A stretch of 64,000 bases of DNA from Rhabditophanes sp. KR3021 (lineage: Eukaryota > Nematoda > Chromadorea > Rhabditida > Alloionematidae): contig CAUJLY010000006.1 in NCBI GenBank assembly GCA_963281155.1, positions 7,440,001 through 7,504,000 of the forward strand, given 5' to 3'. Below the pieces are notes generated by a model that ran no database searches, was not told the origin of the DNA, and saw only the letters and a program-made list of their open reading frames with translations. Positions 13,405-25,214 of the stretch are shown here, piece by piece. Position numbers and translations under genes: made by a program. Position 1 is the stretch's first letter. Every line of letters starts with the position of its first letter.

Positions 13405-16059
13405 CGGACTTATCAACTTATTTTAAATAGTAGATTCAAAATCAGCTATAAGTTACAACTGAAAACCTAAATCAATTAATTTAATTGGCCTATAATAATA
13501 AACTGATAGTAAACAAATACATCGGTATAATTGGTATTAAATGACTAAACAAAAAACTAACACACTCATAGGTTAAATTTAGTACTATATTATTTATTGT
13601 TTATATAGAAGATGATTTATTTTTAAAAGCAAATATCGAAATTTAAACACTCCGTGTGTTTATATTTTGTAAAGTATATGTATTTATTGAAATGAAATGG
13701 TCGATGTCAAAAAATGAAGTGAATTTTATTAAAATACTTATACTTATTTGTGATAATCAAAACATCCTATGTGATATTGATTAAAACCCAGGTAAGAACT
13801 ATATATACCAAATTTTGCGACAATACAAAAAAGCGACAGCCTGTTTACTCATTAGGCCGTGATGTCGTCAAGAAGAAGTAACTTTTATCATATTCTCTTT
13901 TTGCATGTCAATAAATGGTCTTGTGCGAAACAATGGCATTGAAAAAATAAATGTGTGTGCGACCAATCGAGGTAAGCGTCTATAGCAGTCATTATCGTGG
14001 TAAAATAAAGTGCATCTCCTGTCATATTTTACAATCAAAAGGAGTTTAAAAATCAAGAGATCAAAATGGGAAATGCTGATCTTGAATTAAAAAAGATTAT
14101 TAAGAAAGAAAGGTTATTAAGGCAATATAACTTCAATTACTTGAACTAAAAGTCAACAATAACAACGAAACTTCAAATGTAGTAGTGTGCCATTGCTGTA
14201 GTATCTTGGTAAAATGTATATGATAAATAAATCCATTTGAAGTGGGTAACTGTCATAGTATCCAGTCAACATTTGCATAAATCCACTTTATATAATTAAA
14301 TTGATAATTTATTTTAAAACATCTCTGTCGACGTTAAATTGGATATAATTAAGTTGAGATCATTTCCTTAATAATATTGTTGATAAAAGGTGAAAATTGA
14401 AACTGTGTATTTTGGTTTTAATTTTAAACAAAAAATTGACAAATAACCGTCTTATAATTAATAAATTAAATGTTATGGATGTGTCTATTAATTTTTGATA
14501 AATTAAATGATACGAAACTTACAACTGGTTTTGGCAAAGCGTTAATAACACAAAAAGATCTTAATGAGATGATTAGGACAACTAAAAATTACAAGCCAGA
14601 TGAAATGGACAACACATATATCATATCCATGCAATAATCAAACAAACTATATGGTTGTCACAATTAAGCCAATTTTAAATACTCTCCAAATCCAAAGCGC
14701 TCCAATCCTTTGAAGTAAATTAAACTGGATGTATATCTACGTTTGTGGATATAATAAACAGTTATTGTATAAATAATCTTTCTGTGATAGCACGGATAAA
14801 AGTAATGTGTTTTATGATCATAAGTATCCACAAATTATTTAACAAAACGTGTATTTTTATAAAGTGTTATTTAAACTGATTGTTATGCGTAATTTTGGCA
14901 GGAATATCTATGCAAATAATTCTTTTTAAATATCATTTATCTAATTTCAAAGGTACTTTTGTTTTTATTAGTATTAAATGTCCATCGTACTTTTTATTAC
15001 CCACTCCGAGCTAATTGTTTGTACTGTAAAAGTAAGCTAAAATTATTACCATTAAAATAAGTGTTTATTTTTTATTCTTTATTAAACTTATTCAAATCTG
15101 TCTTAAATTTCTACATCTTCTCATTTTTATCTATTAAAAGTGATATCTGTAGAAACATCGACCCACATTTTAAATATAAACAATCTATTCATTTACAAAT
15201 TGACCACTATTGCACCTGCACCATTCTCACTTATAAATATTATATTTAAATAATCTTCTGGATATAAATACTTTTCAGTAATCACTTTCAATTTTCTTGA
15301 TTTCCTAATAGGGATAATTGTCTATGGTACATGTATTTGTTAAAGAGTTTGTTCCTTTTTTATGTATGAATTAGGGTAAAAGTTATACATCTACCAAGTA
15401 AAAAATATTATCTAAATCATGCCTACTGTTTGGTGATGATATTTTGAGCTCTTAGAAAGACACCATAAAAATATCATACATAAACAATCTCCGTTAGTTT
15501 CACCTGATTTTTAAACATATATTTTATGTTCAACATAATAGACGGTCAAAGAATTCCATATGCCTAAGTTTAAAGACTATTTTCTTTTGAAACATCAGTA
15601 AATACAAATATATTCAAATGTAAACTGATCTTATGTCATATACGTTACAAATTTTACTTTGTTCATGTTCTAAAAAATTATTTTGTATATATTTACAGGA
15701 TGTATGATCACAAAATGAACCGAACAGTATAAGTTAGTTATTTTAGTAATTGTTTAAAAATAAACGTACATTTTGCCAAGTTTATAACAATTCACAGGCA
15801 CTTTTTCATGATCCGTAAATTTTTCCGCTATTACTTTTTTATTGCCCTTTCTATTTAATGGTATGATTATTTGAGTGTAATATTAGTATTTACTTGATAT
15901 TATGAAACAGGTTTGTACGAAATTTACTATAAACAATAATTATGCCCAATTTTCGTTGAACAATAGCTATTGTCAAATTTATATATACTTTTAATCTGAT
16001 TTGACAATAATTGTATTTTAAATCACAATGCATTTTTACATATATATTTATTTTAGTAC
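13405..16059. other. Intergenic between divergent genes
   Basis: Holds the upstream regions of the SLC12-type gene (left) and the BPI-like gene (right). No frame with coding character beyond short AT-rich runs. An ATG at 14066 opens only 27 codons and is not called. The right end carries a TTTTAG acceptor-like site at 16051-16056, just before the next ATG. Confidence 0.55.
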
Positions 16060-17859
16060 ATGCTTTTTAAACTTAAATGGAATTTATCTATTCTTTTGAC
16101 TATATGTATTGTTGTTTACTGCCAAATAACTAAGGAAGATGAAAATATATCACCTCTATTGCACCACAATACAAATCCGACAAATGCAGGAATCTTTATC
16201 AGATTGATGCCAACTGGCTTGGCTTATTTAAGAGAAGTCGGAATGAAAGTTGTGAATGATGAAATCTTAAGAATTGCAATTCCTCCAATTACTGAGACAA
16301 TTGATCAAGGACAAGTGTCAATTAGTAACATGTATATAGCTAAATATTGGGCACCGACGGACTATAGTCTTGACCTAGGTGGACCAGACTCATTTACTTG
16401 GACTTTATCCAAAATGCATTTGAGAGCTGTAGGCGAATTCGGAGCAAGATTAAACAATCCGCTTTTAATACCTACTATGCCCCTCAAAGGAGAATTCGAA
16501 ACATTATTAGGTCACATTGGTTTGTCTATTTCAGTAAGACTGTTTAGGTAAAATTGATTCCCTTTAAAATACAAATTAATTTTTTTAATTTACATAGTTA
16601 AGGAGTCCTAATGGATCACCTCAAGTACAGTCAACAAAGTGTGTTTCTCAAGTTGGCTATGTGGATTTGAATGTCAGAAATACAGGAGTCTTAACTGATT
16701 TTTTCATAAATTCATTTAAAGGTCTGTGTTGACTAATATATTTGTTAACATTATTTTTTAGGTTTTTTAATATCCCATCTAAAACCAAATGTTGAACAAA
16801 GGATGTGTCAGATGATTGAAAAAGTAATTAACAATGACATGAATGCACTTTTATCTACTATGCCATTAAAAATAAGAATCAATGAAAATGATGTGGATAT
16901 AATTGGACAAACTTTTAGCACAGTTAAGAAACCTGTTTTCAGTCAAAGATATGAAAATAAACTCCCAAAAAATGTTTCTTTGATCAACTTTATGAACAAT
17001 CTAAGAGACAAAAATCTTGTGCTTGACTATTCTATTTTGAGGAATCCATTTGTCAATCATGGCACAATTACAATGCTTGGAAAGGGGGAAATTTCGTACC
17101 GGGGATTGGGTGGTACACCTTTCTTCCCTCCTAATATTGAGATACCCCAGCCGCATGGTGTACACATGATTGAATTTTATGGCACAGATTACATGGCTAA
17201 TTCGATGTTATATCATGCATTTAAGCAAAAATATATGGATGTTGTAGTAGGGCCAGAGTCCAGTCCTAAGCTAAAAGAGATATTGTTAACGACTTGTGAG
17301 TCTGGTTTTTGCATAGGGGAATTTTTGGGAGACTTTAGGGACACAATATCCTAACAGGGAAGTAGAAATAAAGTTTTCGGCAAAGAAAGCGCCCATTCTG
17401 GTGTTTGTTGAAAATAGAGCGAGGTTTAGATTACATGGCCGTATGAATATGTATGTAAGGCCAAATAAAAAAGAACCCCTCAAAACAATGATTATTAGAT
17501 CAGATACAACAATGACTGCGAATGTCTTTTTACGAATTTCGGGTACTAAAGTAACTGGAAATGCAACGATTGAAAATTTAGATTTTAAGTTAATTGAATC
17601 AAAAGTTAATAATGTTGATCAAAGTGCATTTGCGGATTTGGGCTTGTTTGGAGCTGAATTTCTGGAGAAATTGTTAAGTGAAATTCTTGAGATGGGTATG
17701 CTGATGCCAACAATGAAGGGTGTTGTTCTTAAGAGCCCTAAATTAACTATTCATGAAAGATATATCAAAGTTCAAACATATTTCAAGTTGGATGAACGGT
17801 ATGCAGGAAATTTAATCCAAGGAGCTGTAAAACAGAGTCTTACAAACGTTGGCAAATAG
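16060..17859 (+). CDS. BPI/LBP/CETP-family lipid-binding protein, secreted; one frameshift
   Basis: These proteins bind lipids or lipopolysaccharide with two elongated barrels. Exon 1 16060-16533, exon 2 16598-16721 and exon 3 16762-17859 join in frame with GT-AG introns of 64 and 40 bp; the alternative donor at 16549 is rejected because it gives an immediate stop. The protein is about 564 residues. It has a signal peptide (MLFKLKWNLSILLTICIVV), then the family opening NAGIFIRLMPTGLAYLREVG, the barrel-1 cysteine region (STKC ... QRMC), a central FPPNIEIPQP linker, and barrel 2 with YPNREVEIKFSAKKAP. Within exon 3 the frame changes between about 17316 and 17340: GEFLG is read in one frame and ETLGTQYPN in the next. 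One extra T in the run at 17322-17326 explains this; no GT-AG intron restores the frame. Either an assembly indel or a recent null allele. Confidence 0.85.
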
Positions 17860-18407
17860 TAAAAAATGAATCAAACCTCATTATTTTTCAAAATCTCCTT
17901 AATAATTGTGAAATTACATGTTTATATGGTTCTTTGAATCAAGCGTAATTAATTTATTCTTACTTTTAGATTTTATTTATTGTAACTTATTTCATCATTG
18001 CTTTTTAATAATAAAGCGTATAATTCGAATTACGAACTCTCATATCTTGACCAAAAATTAATCCTCTCTCGATGAGTTTGTTAAGAGAACTAATTATAAA
18101 GGTGACATATTGTTTTGGCAAATCTCGTAATTGCACTTATATTAAAATGTAGTTATTAACAGCGGCACATATTAAGGACTAAAGTGTGGCTTCAACCCAC
18201 GTAAAAGAAATTGCGTGCGCAAAACTTGTGATGAATGATACAGTTTTCTAATTAAAATGTTGTTTGGTTCAAAATACTGTAATTAAATCGAAGAAAGGTA
18301 AAGCATAGCATGTTTTATTTTATTTCAGTTTTATTTATGTGTTGTTGTTTCATCTGTCCTATTTGTGCTTATATTTTATATAATAATAAACTTTTCAGAG
18401 ATTACTA
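17860..18407. other. Intergenic spacer
   Basis: 3' region of the BPI-like gene and leader of the next gene. A TTTTCAG acceptor at 18392-18398 lies ten bases before the next ATG and is probably a trans-splice site. AATAAA at 18010-18015 could serve as a poly(A) signal for the BPI-like gene. Confidence 0.5.
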
Positions 18408-19595
18408 ATGGTTTGTACTGCTTCAACAGCCATGACAAAGTATGGTCAAAACAATAACGAAAAAGAACATGGTTTTGTCAAACATAAAGACAAGGCCTTT
18501 GCAAAACGGAGTGCCATAGGAAAGACATGCCAAGATATGCATCAGAAAAAAGGTAAATTAAAAAAAACCGTTGAGATCAAACATGGTAGAGTTTATTTAG
18601 CTGGACGAGGAAAAAATTATTTTCATGGCAGAAATTGCAAGAAATGTAAACGCGCTTGCCGTCTTGCAAACAAGGGTAAACGATCAAGTAGTAAAATGCG
18701 AAAACATAGATTACTACCATCCCAGCTACAGGAAGCTGGGGGATCTCGACATCAACAAAAAGTATTGGAGGAACCTTACAAAGAAGTTTTGGAGGAACTT
18801 AACCATCAAGTATTGGAGGAAACTGGTCAACAAGTATTGGAGAAAACTGATCAGCAAGTATTGGACCAATCTTATCACCAAGGTTGGGAGGAATCCTTTA
18901 GCTCCTGGGAAATCGTTCACCTAGAAAAACGTCAATTGAGGAAAAAACAAACATTTGCTAATGCAAAAGAAGACTTCGAAATTGTCAATTTTGACGAAAG
19001 ACCTTTAACACGAATAAACTCTCTTGGCGATGAACCTTTAACACAGAGTACCTTCCTTAGTAATGTAAATACATCTTCCAGACAAGATTTGTATTTTAAT
19101 GATAAGTCGTTACCAAAAGTGACTTATTGTACAGATCAGGTAGCTTTGGCCAAAATGCCCGATTGCTGGGTGGAAGCTTTGAAAAATGTCGATAGTTGTA
19201 ATGGCATACCTTGTTATACACCTACCTTTTTTAGCAAAATTTCAAACACGAAAACGGAGGTTCTTAACGAACCAATTCTTCTACCATATAATAGACGTAT
19301 ATTTCAGCACACATTCCGCTATTACTTAAAAAAAAGAAAATATCGAGATGATTTTTTGAAACGAATTGACATAAACGTTTTAGTCTACCCAGGAAATCGT
19401 TTGTTTCATAGGCTTTACCATGGTTCTACCAAGGTTGCAAAGGATAATAACCTGGTATCAGCCAAAAAAATTCCTTACAAGCAACATCATCTCAAGCAAA
19501 TTCTGGATGCCTTTGTCAAAAGTTTTAAACGTTGTGGATATGTTTTCTCTCCAGAGACAATCTTCTCAGTTTTCAATATGAATTATAGCATTTAA
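18408..19595 (+). CDS. Orphan basic protein with eightfold-residue tandem repeat
   Basis: Single-exon frame of 395 residues starting ten bases after a TTTTCAG acceptor. I do not recognise it. The first ~110 residues are very basic (Lys/Arg/His) with a small Cys cluster (RNCKKCKRACR) but no clear zinc-finger spacing. Residues about 119-158 are five copies of an eight-residue unit, VLEE or VLEK followed by a variable pair and often QQ or HQ, encoded by a 24-bp repeat. The middle is Ser/Thr/Asp rich with two related DERPLTRI/DEPLTQS segments. The last ~110 residues look folded (HTFRYYLKKRKYRDDFLKRID, then FVKSFKRCGYVFSPETIF) and may be the conserved part. No signal peptide or membrane segment, so a nuclear or cytosolic site is likely. 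It converges on the ion-channel gene, with stop codons only 67 bp apart. Confidence 0.7.
   Translation: MVCTASTAMTKYGQNNNEKEHGFVKHKDKAFAKRSAIGKTCQDMHQKKGKLKKTVEIKHGRVYLAGRGKNYFHGRNCKKCKRACRLANKGKRSSSKMRKHRLLPSQLQEAGGSRHQQKVLEEPYKEVLEELNHQVLEETGQQVLEKTDQQVLDQSYHQGWEESFSSWEIVHLEKRQLRKKQTFANAKEDFEIVNFDERPLTRINSLGDEPLTQSTFLSNVNTSSRQDLYFNDKSLPKVTYCTDQVALAKMPDCWVEALKNVDSCNGIPCYTPTFFSKISNTKTEVLNEPILLPYNRRIFQHTFRYYLKKRKYRDDFLKRIDINVLVYPGNRLFHRLYHGSTKVAKDNNLVSAKKIPYKQHHLKQILDAFVKSFKRCGYVFSPETIFSVFNMNYSI
18762..18881 (+). repeat. 24-bp coding tandem repeat, five copies
   Basis: Five direct copies with period 24, each starting GTATTGGAGGAA or a close variant, inside the orphan gene; a degenerate sixth start (GGTTGGGAGGAA) follows at 18882. 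Because the period is a multiple of three, copy-number change would keep the frame. Confidence 0.9.
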
Positions 19596-19662
19596 CTACA
19601 AATTTATATACACAGTTTAAATATCTTTCCTCGAAAATTAAAAATACTTTTTATTATATAAA

Positions 19663-21592
19663 TTATGTACGTGGATTTCTGCTTTGATATGTTAAGTAAT
19701 AAGTCCAGTAAACACAATTAAACAAAATATATGCCTATAATAAATATTTGTATGTTAAAAAGCTTTTTGTACGAAAAACTTACAACAGGAAATAAGATGC
19801 TTGCAATTCTATCAACAGCTCCGCCAAATTCGTTTTTTTTAATGTTCACATCGTTTTTTAAATGCTTCTTCTTTTTCTGATTTAAATTTATATCACCCAC
19901 TTCTTTGTACTCACTATTAAGTGATGTTATGGGTGAAAATGAATTCGTACTACTGTTGATTGTATCAAAGCATTTGGAAGTCAATGGTTTTTGTTCGGGC
20001 ATGTTCGTAGTACAAGATGCGTAGATGTATTTTTCTTGCGCACCTTCATAATTTTCACCGTTTATTTCAGTTACCGGCATTTTGATGGATAATCCACCGC
20101 GTCTTCTCCCATTTGACTCTTTGCTATCACTTTTTGGCATAATTGAGGTTGTTAGATTATGCGTGCTGGTTCCTGATACATACTTCCGGTTTTTATATTT
20201 ACTTTTATGTCTATACTCTTCTTGGTCTTGCATTTTATCATGATATGCGACAATAGCTACTTCCACTAATGTCATAAAGATAAAACCCAGTAAAGTTAAC
20301 ATCCAAATATCAATTGCACGAATGTGGCTTGCCCTTTGGTTGGATCTATTGATACTTCCATGTTGAAAAGTTAATGCCATGAGACTCGAAATTGACAAAG
20401 TTACTCTACCTGCTAAGCATTTATGATCCAGCCAAAAAGGTATCCAACTAATGAACACACTGATATTTGTGGGAATGTACATCTGGAATAAAAATTAAAG
20501 ATAAATTAAGTAACTAAGTTGCACCTGTAAAATATAAAAGCCAAACAATCTATCAAAGTAAAAGTGTACTGATAAGCGATGCCACATCCCTGCCGAATAC
20601 ATTGTTGTTTCTTTATTCCAAGAGATATTTACCAATTTAAAGTCGGGCAAGTTAAAATCTTCCTTTATTGTCGTAACTGGGTCTAACCATTTCAACCAGT
20701 TCAATTGGACTTCGGCCGTGTTATAAGAATACGATTCCAGTACAAGATTACACATCATAGTATCCATAGGAAAAGAACGTATGTGATGGTCAATGTTACA
20801 CGAAGTTTCAGATCTAATTCTATAAATATAGAAAAGCCAAGCATTAACTTGCTCTTACTGATATCTTACCGATAATTCAGCCAGACAGTCCCGTTGGGGA
20901 AGATCTTAAACAAAGTTAAATAAAAATAATTACAGAAACTTGCCATGAGCAATATATTTAATTTTGGTGAGCTGTGCACAACAGTGTGCTTTGAATTAAT
21001 CGTACATACGTTTGGAAGCCTTAAATTTATCCAGAACCAGTTAGGTGATTTTAAAATATTTACCTACCATAGCTTGGGTTCCATATCGTGATCTAGAGAC
21101 AAATTTTTGCGGCAAGGATCCAAATGACTAAATTGCAACCTTTTATCCATCCAAATAGCACTGATCCAAAAGTCTAAAACAAATGTATTTTTGCTATCCG
21201 AGATGTCTGATATATCTTGTACTGTTATTTCTACATCCACATTTACTGGTGCCGGCTCTGGTAATGCGTTACTAACCATAAATAAGATAATAAATAAGTG
21301 AGCAAATGAATGAAATTACCGTGAATAATTTTGCATTAAATAGAATGCTAAATCCTGTGACTTTGTTTCATCAGCAGAGCATGAGGTTGGGGCAACATCT
21401 TGAATTGGTTCTATATCATAATCGTTGGGCGTTAATAAAGGTGCTTCAAGGAAGGGAAAAGATGTAGTTGTGGAAAGATCACTACCATTTGTAGGATCAA
21501 TTGTTGTGGTTATAATTAGTTCAATCAAAAGTGACTTAAATTAGACATGTAAGGATTTAGTTGAATAAATTTACCTGAATTGAATATAGCAT
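19663..21592 (-). CDS. Cys-loop ligand-gated ion channel subunit (MOD-1/LGC type)
   Basis: Pentameric neurotransmitter-gated channel subunit at the plasma membrane. Eight exons join in frame to 537 residues: 21575-21592, 21320-21534, 21068-21271, 20944-21019, 20870-20904, 20525-20819, 19784-20482 and 19663-19734. The ligand domain shows [30 protein letters not shown] and the Cys-loop [19 protein letters not shown]1 begins [23 protein letters not shown]2 is [19 protein letters not shown]; a 130-residue polar TM3-TM4 loop with a Lys-rich tract follows; TM4 is [14 protein letters not shown]. The TM2 wording matches amine-gated nematode anion channels such as MOD-1, but the usual Pro-Ala before the Arg is Leu-Ala-Gly here, so ion selectivity is open. 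The fourth intron has a GC donor. The tiny first exon (MLYSIQ) is the least certain part. Confidence 0.85.
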
Positions 21593-23043
21593 TTTTTTAG
21601 ATAACATTTAAATAACCCATATTTTGTAAAATAAAATTCATATGTGAATAGCAGACAATAATATTTTGAATATATTTAATAATATTTAGAGATATTCTAT
21701 TGTAATTGTATTTTTATAATAATTCGTTAATTATTGTTCATCTATATAAAAAATATATTCAAATGCACTTTTATATAAATAGACAGACTATTTTACACAT
21801 AAAGAAAAAGTAAAAAATTGTGCCCACATAAAAGGAAAACAATTAAATATAATAAAAATGTATTCGTAGTGAGAAAAGGCTATTTTTATGAATAAAATAT
21901 ATTATTAAATTAATCTTAAAGGTTATAGTTCATATGCAAATACACATGTATGTCCAAGATAAGTTCAATAAATTTTAACCTAATTTAGAGACGTGCATTT
22001 TTAGCATATTATTAGTGAATATTTTTATACATCCATATTTAAAAAAGTTACTTTATTTTTACCTACATATAAAAATAAAATTGAAAGAAAACAATTTTGA
22101 CAAATAAAATTTAATGACAAGAAGAAAACAAAATTCAAAACATTTATCATTATTAAGTATTGCAAAATGACGTGAGAGAAAATGATTTTTGCAAAAAATG
22201 CCTTGTTATTTTAGATGATTCCAAATTGTTCCATCTTTTCTGGAAGAATCCTTCTAATAACTCTAATTAAAAGTCAATTAAAAAACCTCGACTAAGTAAG
22301 TAAGTTGAATCGTTATTACAAAAAAAAGTATGGCTTTAATGACGCAACTTATAAAATATAAATAGCCAAATCAAAGTTATATCCTCAAAAACAATGTTTT
22401 TTGTGGAAACTCTACTGTAAAGTTGAGTTGAAGAATAACAAAAAATACACATTTTTTTATACTTCCAAGCAATCTATTTGAATTTTTTAGTGGGAAAGAA
22501 AAGCATATAATATTATTTCAATAAAACTCTTTATACATTTTATAAAGAAATACACCTTTAAATTATAAAGAATAAGGCATTTAAGAACATTTCTCAGGCA
22601 CCATTTTTTGCCTTATTGCTTGCTCACAGTTGTTTAATAAGCTAGACAATTTCCAGAAATGAAAAAGTTGTGAATTTTTAATATATTTTGTTATCTTTAC
22701 TAGTGATTTATATATAAGCTACCAGGAAGCTTATCCTTAAATTTATAGATGGCACTTGTGGTTACATATAAGGAAATCAAACTTAAGTCATTAAGACTTT
22801 TAGAATCAACTTCATATCTCATAAAATCCAACATATAAAAAACTTCCAATTCCGGTATTCCTGCTGAATGCTAATTGATTTCTATGCGTTAAAGTGGTTA
22901 AAAGGAACTTAGAATGTTTATGTTGTCGTAGCATTGATGTCAGGGCACTTAAGATCTTTGGAAATAAAGAAATTATCCATGGTGGAATCTGTTAAGGTTT
23001 GCAAATAATTGTATTATAGTTAAAGATATATTTATGCATATAA
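21593..23043. other. Intergenic, nothing recognised
   Basis: Very AT-rich upstream region of the channel gene and downstream region of the small secreted peptide gene. No coding frame or RNA gene supported. Confidence 0.6.
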
Positions 23044-23374
23044 TTAATGGTCAATGGTTGTGATAGTTTTTGTTATAATGGTTTTAGAAAGAGTTGGATT
23101 TCCTCCTCTTGGGAGATAATTTCTTCTTCCATATCCTGAATCTTGTCCACCAAATCTATTTCTATCAAATCTTCCATAATTTCTGTAATGATCATGACGG
23201 GGCTGACCGTAATTATATCTTCCGAAGTTATTGTGAGGGCCATCAGGTAAACGGCCATATTGTCTAATATTATTTTTAATATAATAAGAAACAATAATAT
23301 ACTTACGGAGCTGCTAATACAACTTGTAATAAGGAAATAATGAGAATTAAGGAAACAATAGTCAATTTTGTCAT
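23044..23374 (-). CDS. Small secreted Gly/Tyr/Arg/Asn-rich peptide precursor
   Basis: Two exons, 23307-23374 and 23044-23263, split by a 43-bp GT-AG intron, encode 95 residues. This frame differs from the longer open frame overlapping it; the choice rests on the signal peptide (MTKLTIVSLILIISLLQVV, cleaved at LAA-P) encoded by exon 1 and the exact in-frame splice. The mature part is Tyr/Gly/Arg/Asn rich with repeated aromatic-Gly-Arg steps: NFGRY, NYGRF, GYGRR. It ends in a Thr/Ile-rich tail. A Gly-Arg-Arg at GYGRR is a possible amidation and dibasic cleavage site. This resembles nematode neuropeptide-like/antimicrobial (NLP, caenacin-type) precursors, although the usual repeated KR spacers are missing. 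A small structural extracellular peptide is an alternative. Confidence 0.7.
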
Positions 23375-25214
23375 GTTTAAATTATAAGAGAATTACATTT
23401 TTTTTAACTTATATACAAAAACTAATTGTTTTTGATTGTTATTATCTTTGTGATATCCACTATTTGTCATAATTCAGCAAATTATAGCCTTAATATATCT
23501 GGAACTTTTTCTACTTTAAGATAAAAATAATTATACACGTTTTATTAAACAAGTCTGTTGTAAATTGACTATAAACATATTTTCGCATAATAACAATACC
23601 AACTTGATGATAGGTTTATACTAAACAAGATTTAATTATATTGTTGACATAAATAATAACAGATTTAATGGGAATTTATTTTAACGCACTTATACTTATA
23701 TCTTTTAATTTAATAATAGTGAATCATATCATTTTGATTATAACGATGTTAGTAAATTCACTTTAGGAATTGAGCACTGATGACCTTTTTTCAAATTGTA
23801 CACCTGTTTTTTGATAAAAGATTAATCCCTCTATTTGTCTATGTATTTTAATTGAAGAATAAAATTAAGTTCTGACTGTGCATACTTTGTCTACTTTATT
23901 CTTTTAGTATCAGCACATCTATATACATTCATCACCATATCTATTGCTCATTATTCCAATGTTAGTTGGATTTTTCTTGCCACGACGTTTTTATCAAACA
24001 GTTTAGTGATGTACATTCTTATGTTATTAGATTGCATCAATCAAGGACATTCTTGCAAAAACTTTTGTCGTTTTTCTACTATTGAATCTTCTATAGAATG
24101 GGTATGTGTAACTATTGTATGACAAGTTTACAAATATTTTATGCGGCTTTTAATTTAATTTTTATGTCCAATCTAATTTATAACTATGAAGACACGCAAA
24201 CTTATCCAATATTTAACAAACTTTAAGTTAAGTCAGATAACAACTAATTATCTACACACCTATTTTGGATATACTCTCATAAGAACAAATGAGATGTAAT
24301 TATACTTATTTAATATGCACAGAAACTGTATAAGTTCCATCATTAATTAATCTTTATTGATTTCCATCAAATTGCACTTGTTCCAAGGCAAATCATTTTC
24401 AGCTTTCCTCAAACATTATTAACTAACGTCTAAGTCACATGAGATCTAAAAATAAATTTAGGATTAATGTAATGAGAATATTGGGAGATTAAATCTACAT
24501 AATGGTTAATCTTACATAAAGCCTTTATTATTTTAATTTCTCTTGCCTACAATTTTTTTCATCCGTTTGCATATATATAATGAGCTTGAAATTTATATTG
24601 CCTGAGAATATTTTAGTGTCTTTGTGTTTTATTTGTGAAATGCGGTATTGTAAACAGATTTTGGTTTTTTGTAAAGTGACTAATCATTTTGTAGTTTTTG
24701 TATAGTCTTTGGTCGATAATCTAAGGATTTTAGACAATATGTTAAATATTTTGCAAAAAGTAAAGCAACGCTAAAGATTGCGTTATTTATGATGCTTTGG
24801 ACAGAATAATTAACAGATGATGTCATATATTTAGTAATAACTCTCGAATATTCTACATTCTAAAGTTTAGGTCGGATTATTAAAATACACAAAGAGTTAT
24901 TAAAGTTTAGCCAATTATCCGGAGGTTTAATTTATACCCGATGTTGATATATACTTCTTATTTGCGAGTCAAAATATCATATCCTAATCAAAATATCATT
25001 TGTTATTATAAATAATTGCATCCGTCATAAGCTCCTTTATTTCTTGATAAGTTTTTTTGCGAAAACAAATACTTTATTGTAATAAGCTTTAACATGTATT
25101 AAAGCGTACATATATCATGATGTAATGACAACATAACAGGAACTAATACTATTTTTGTTTTTTCAGTTTCTAATAAACCAATACTATTAGTAATTTCATA
25201 CACTGCTTGCCATT
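23375..25214. other. Intergenic between divergent genes
   Basis: Upstream regions of the small peptide gene (minus) and of SIAH-1 (plus). A TTTTTTCAG acceptor ends at 25166, about 50 bp before the SIAH start, consistent with a trans-spliced or spliced 5' UTR. Nothing else supported. Confidence 0.55.

Noticed and set aside
17296..17316. A 21-bp GTGAGT...CATAG intron in the BPI-like gene
   Set aside because: Too short, and as a multiple of three it would not repair the frame change that follows.
18625..18924. Overlapping open frames on both strands across the VLEE repeat (also 18726-18920 minus)
   Set aside because: The 24-bp repeat keeps several frames open at once; the 395-residue frame has the acceptor, length and composition of a gene.
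23073..23294. 73-residue minus-strand frame starting MFLIILKIILDN
   Set aside because: It begins inside the 43-bp intron of the small secreted peptide gene and continues in the wrong frame; the spliced frame has a signal peptide and ordinary codons.
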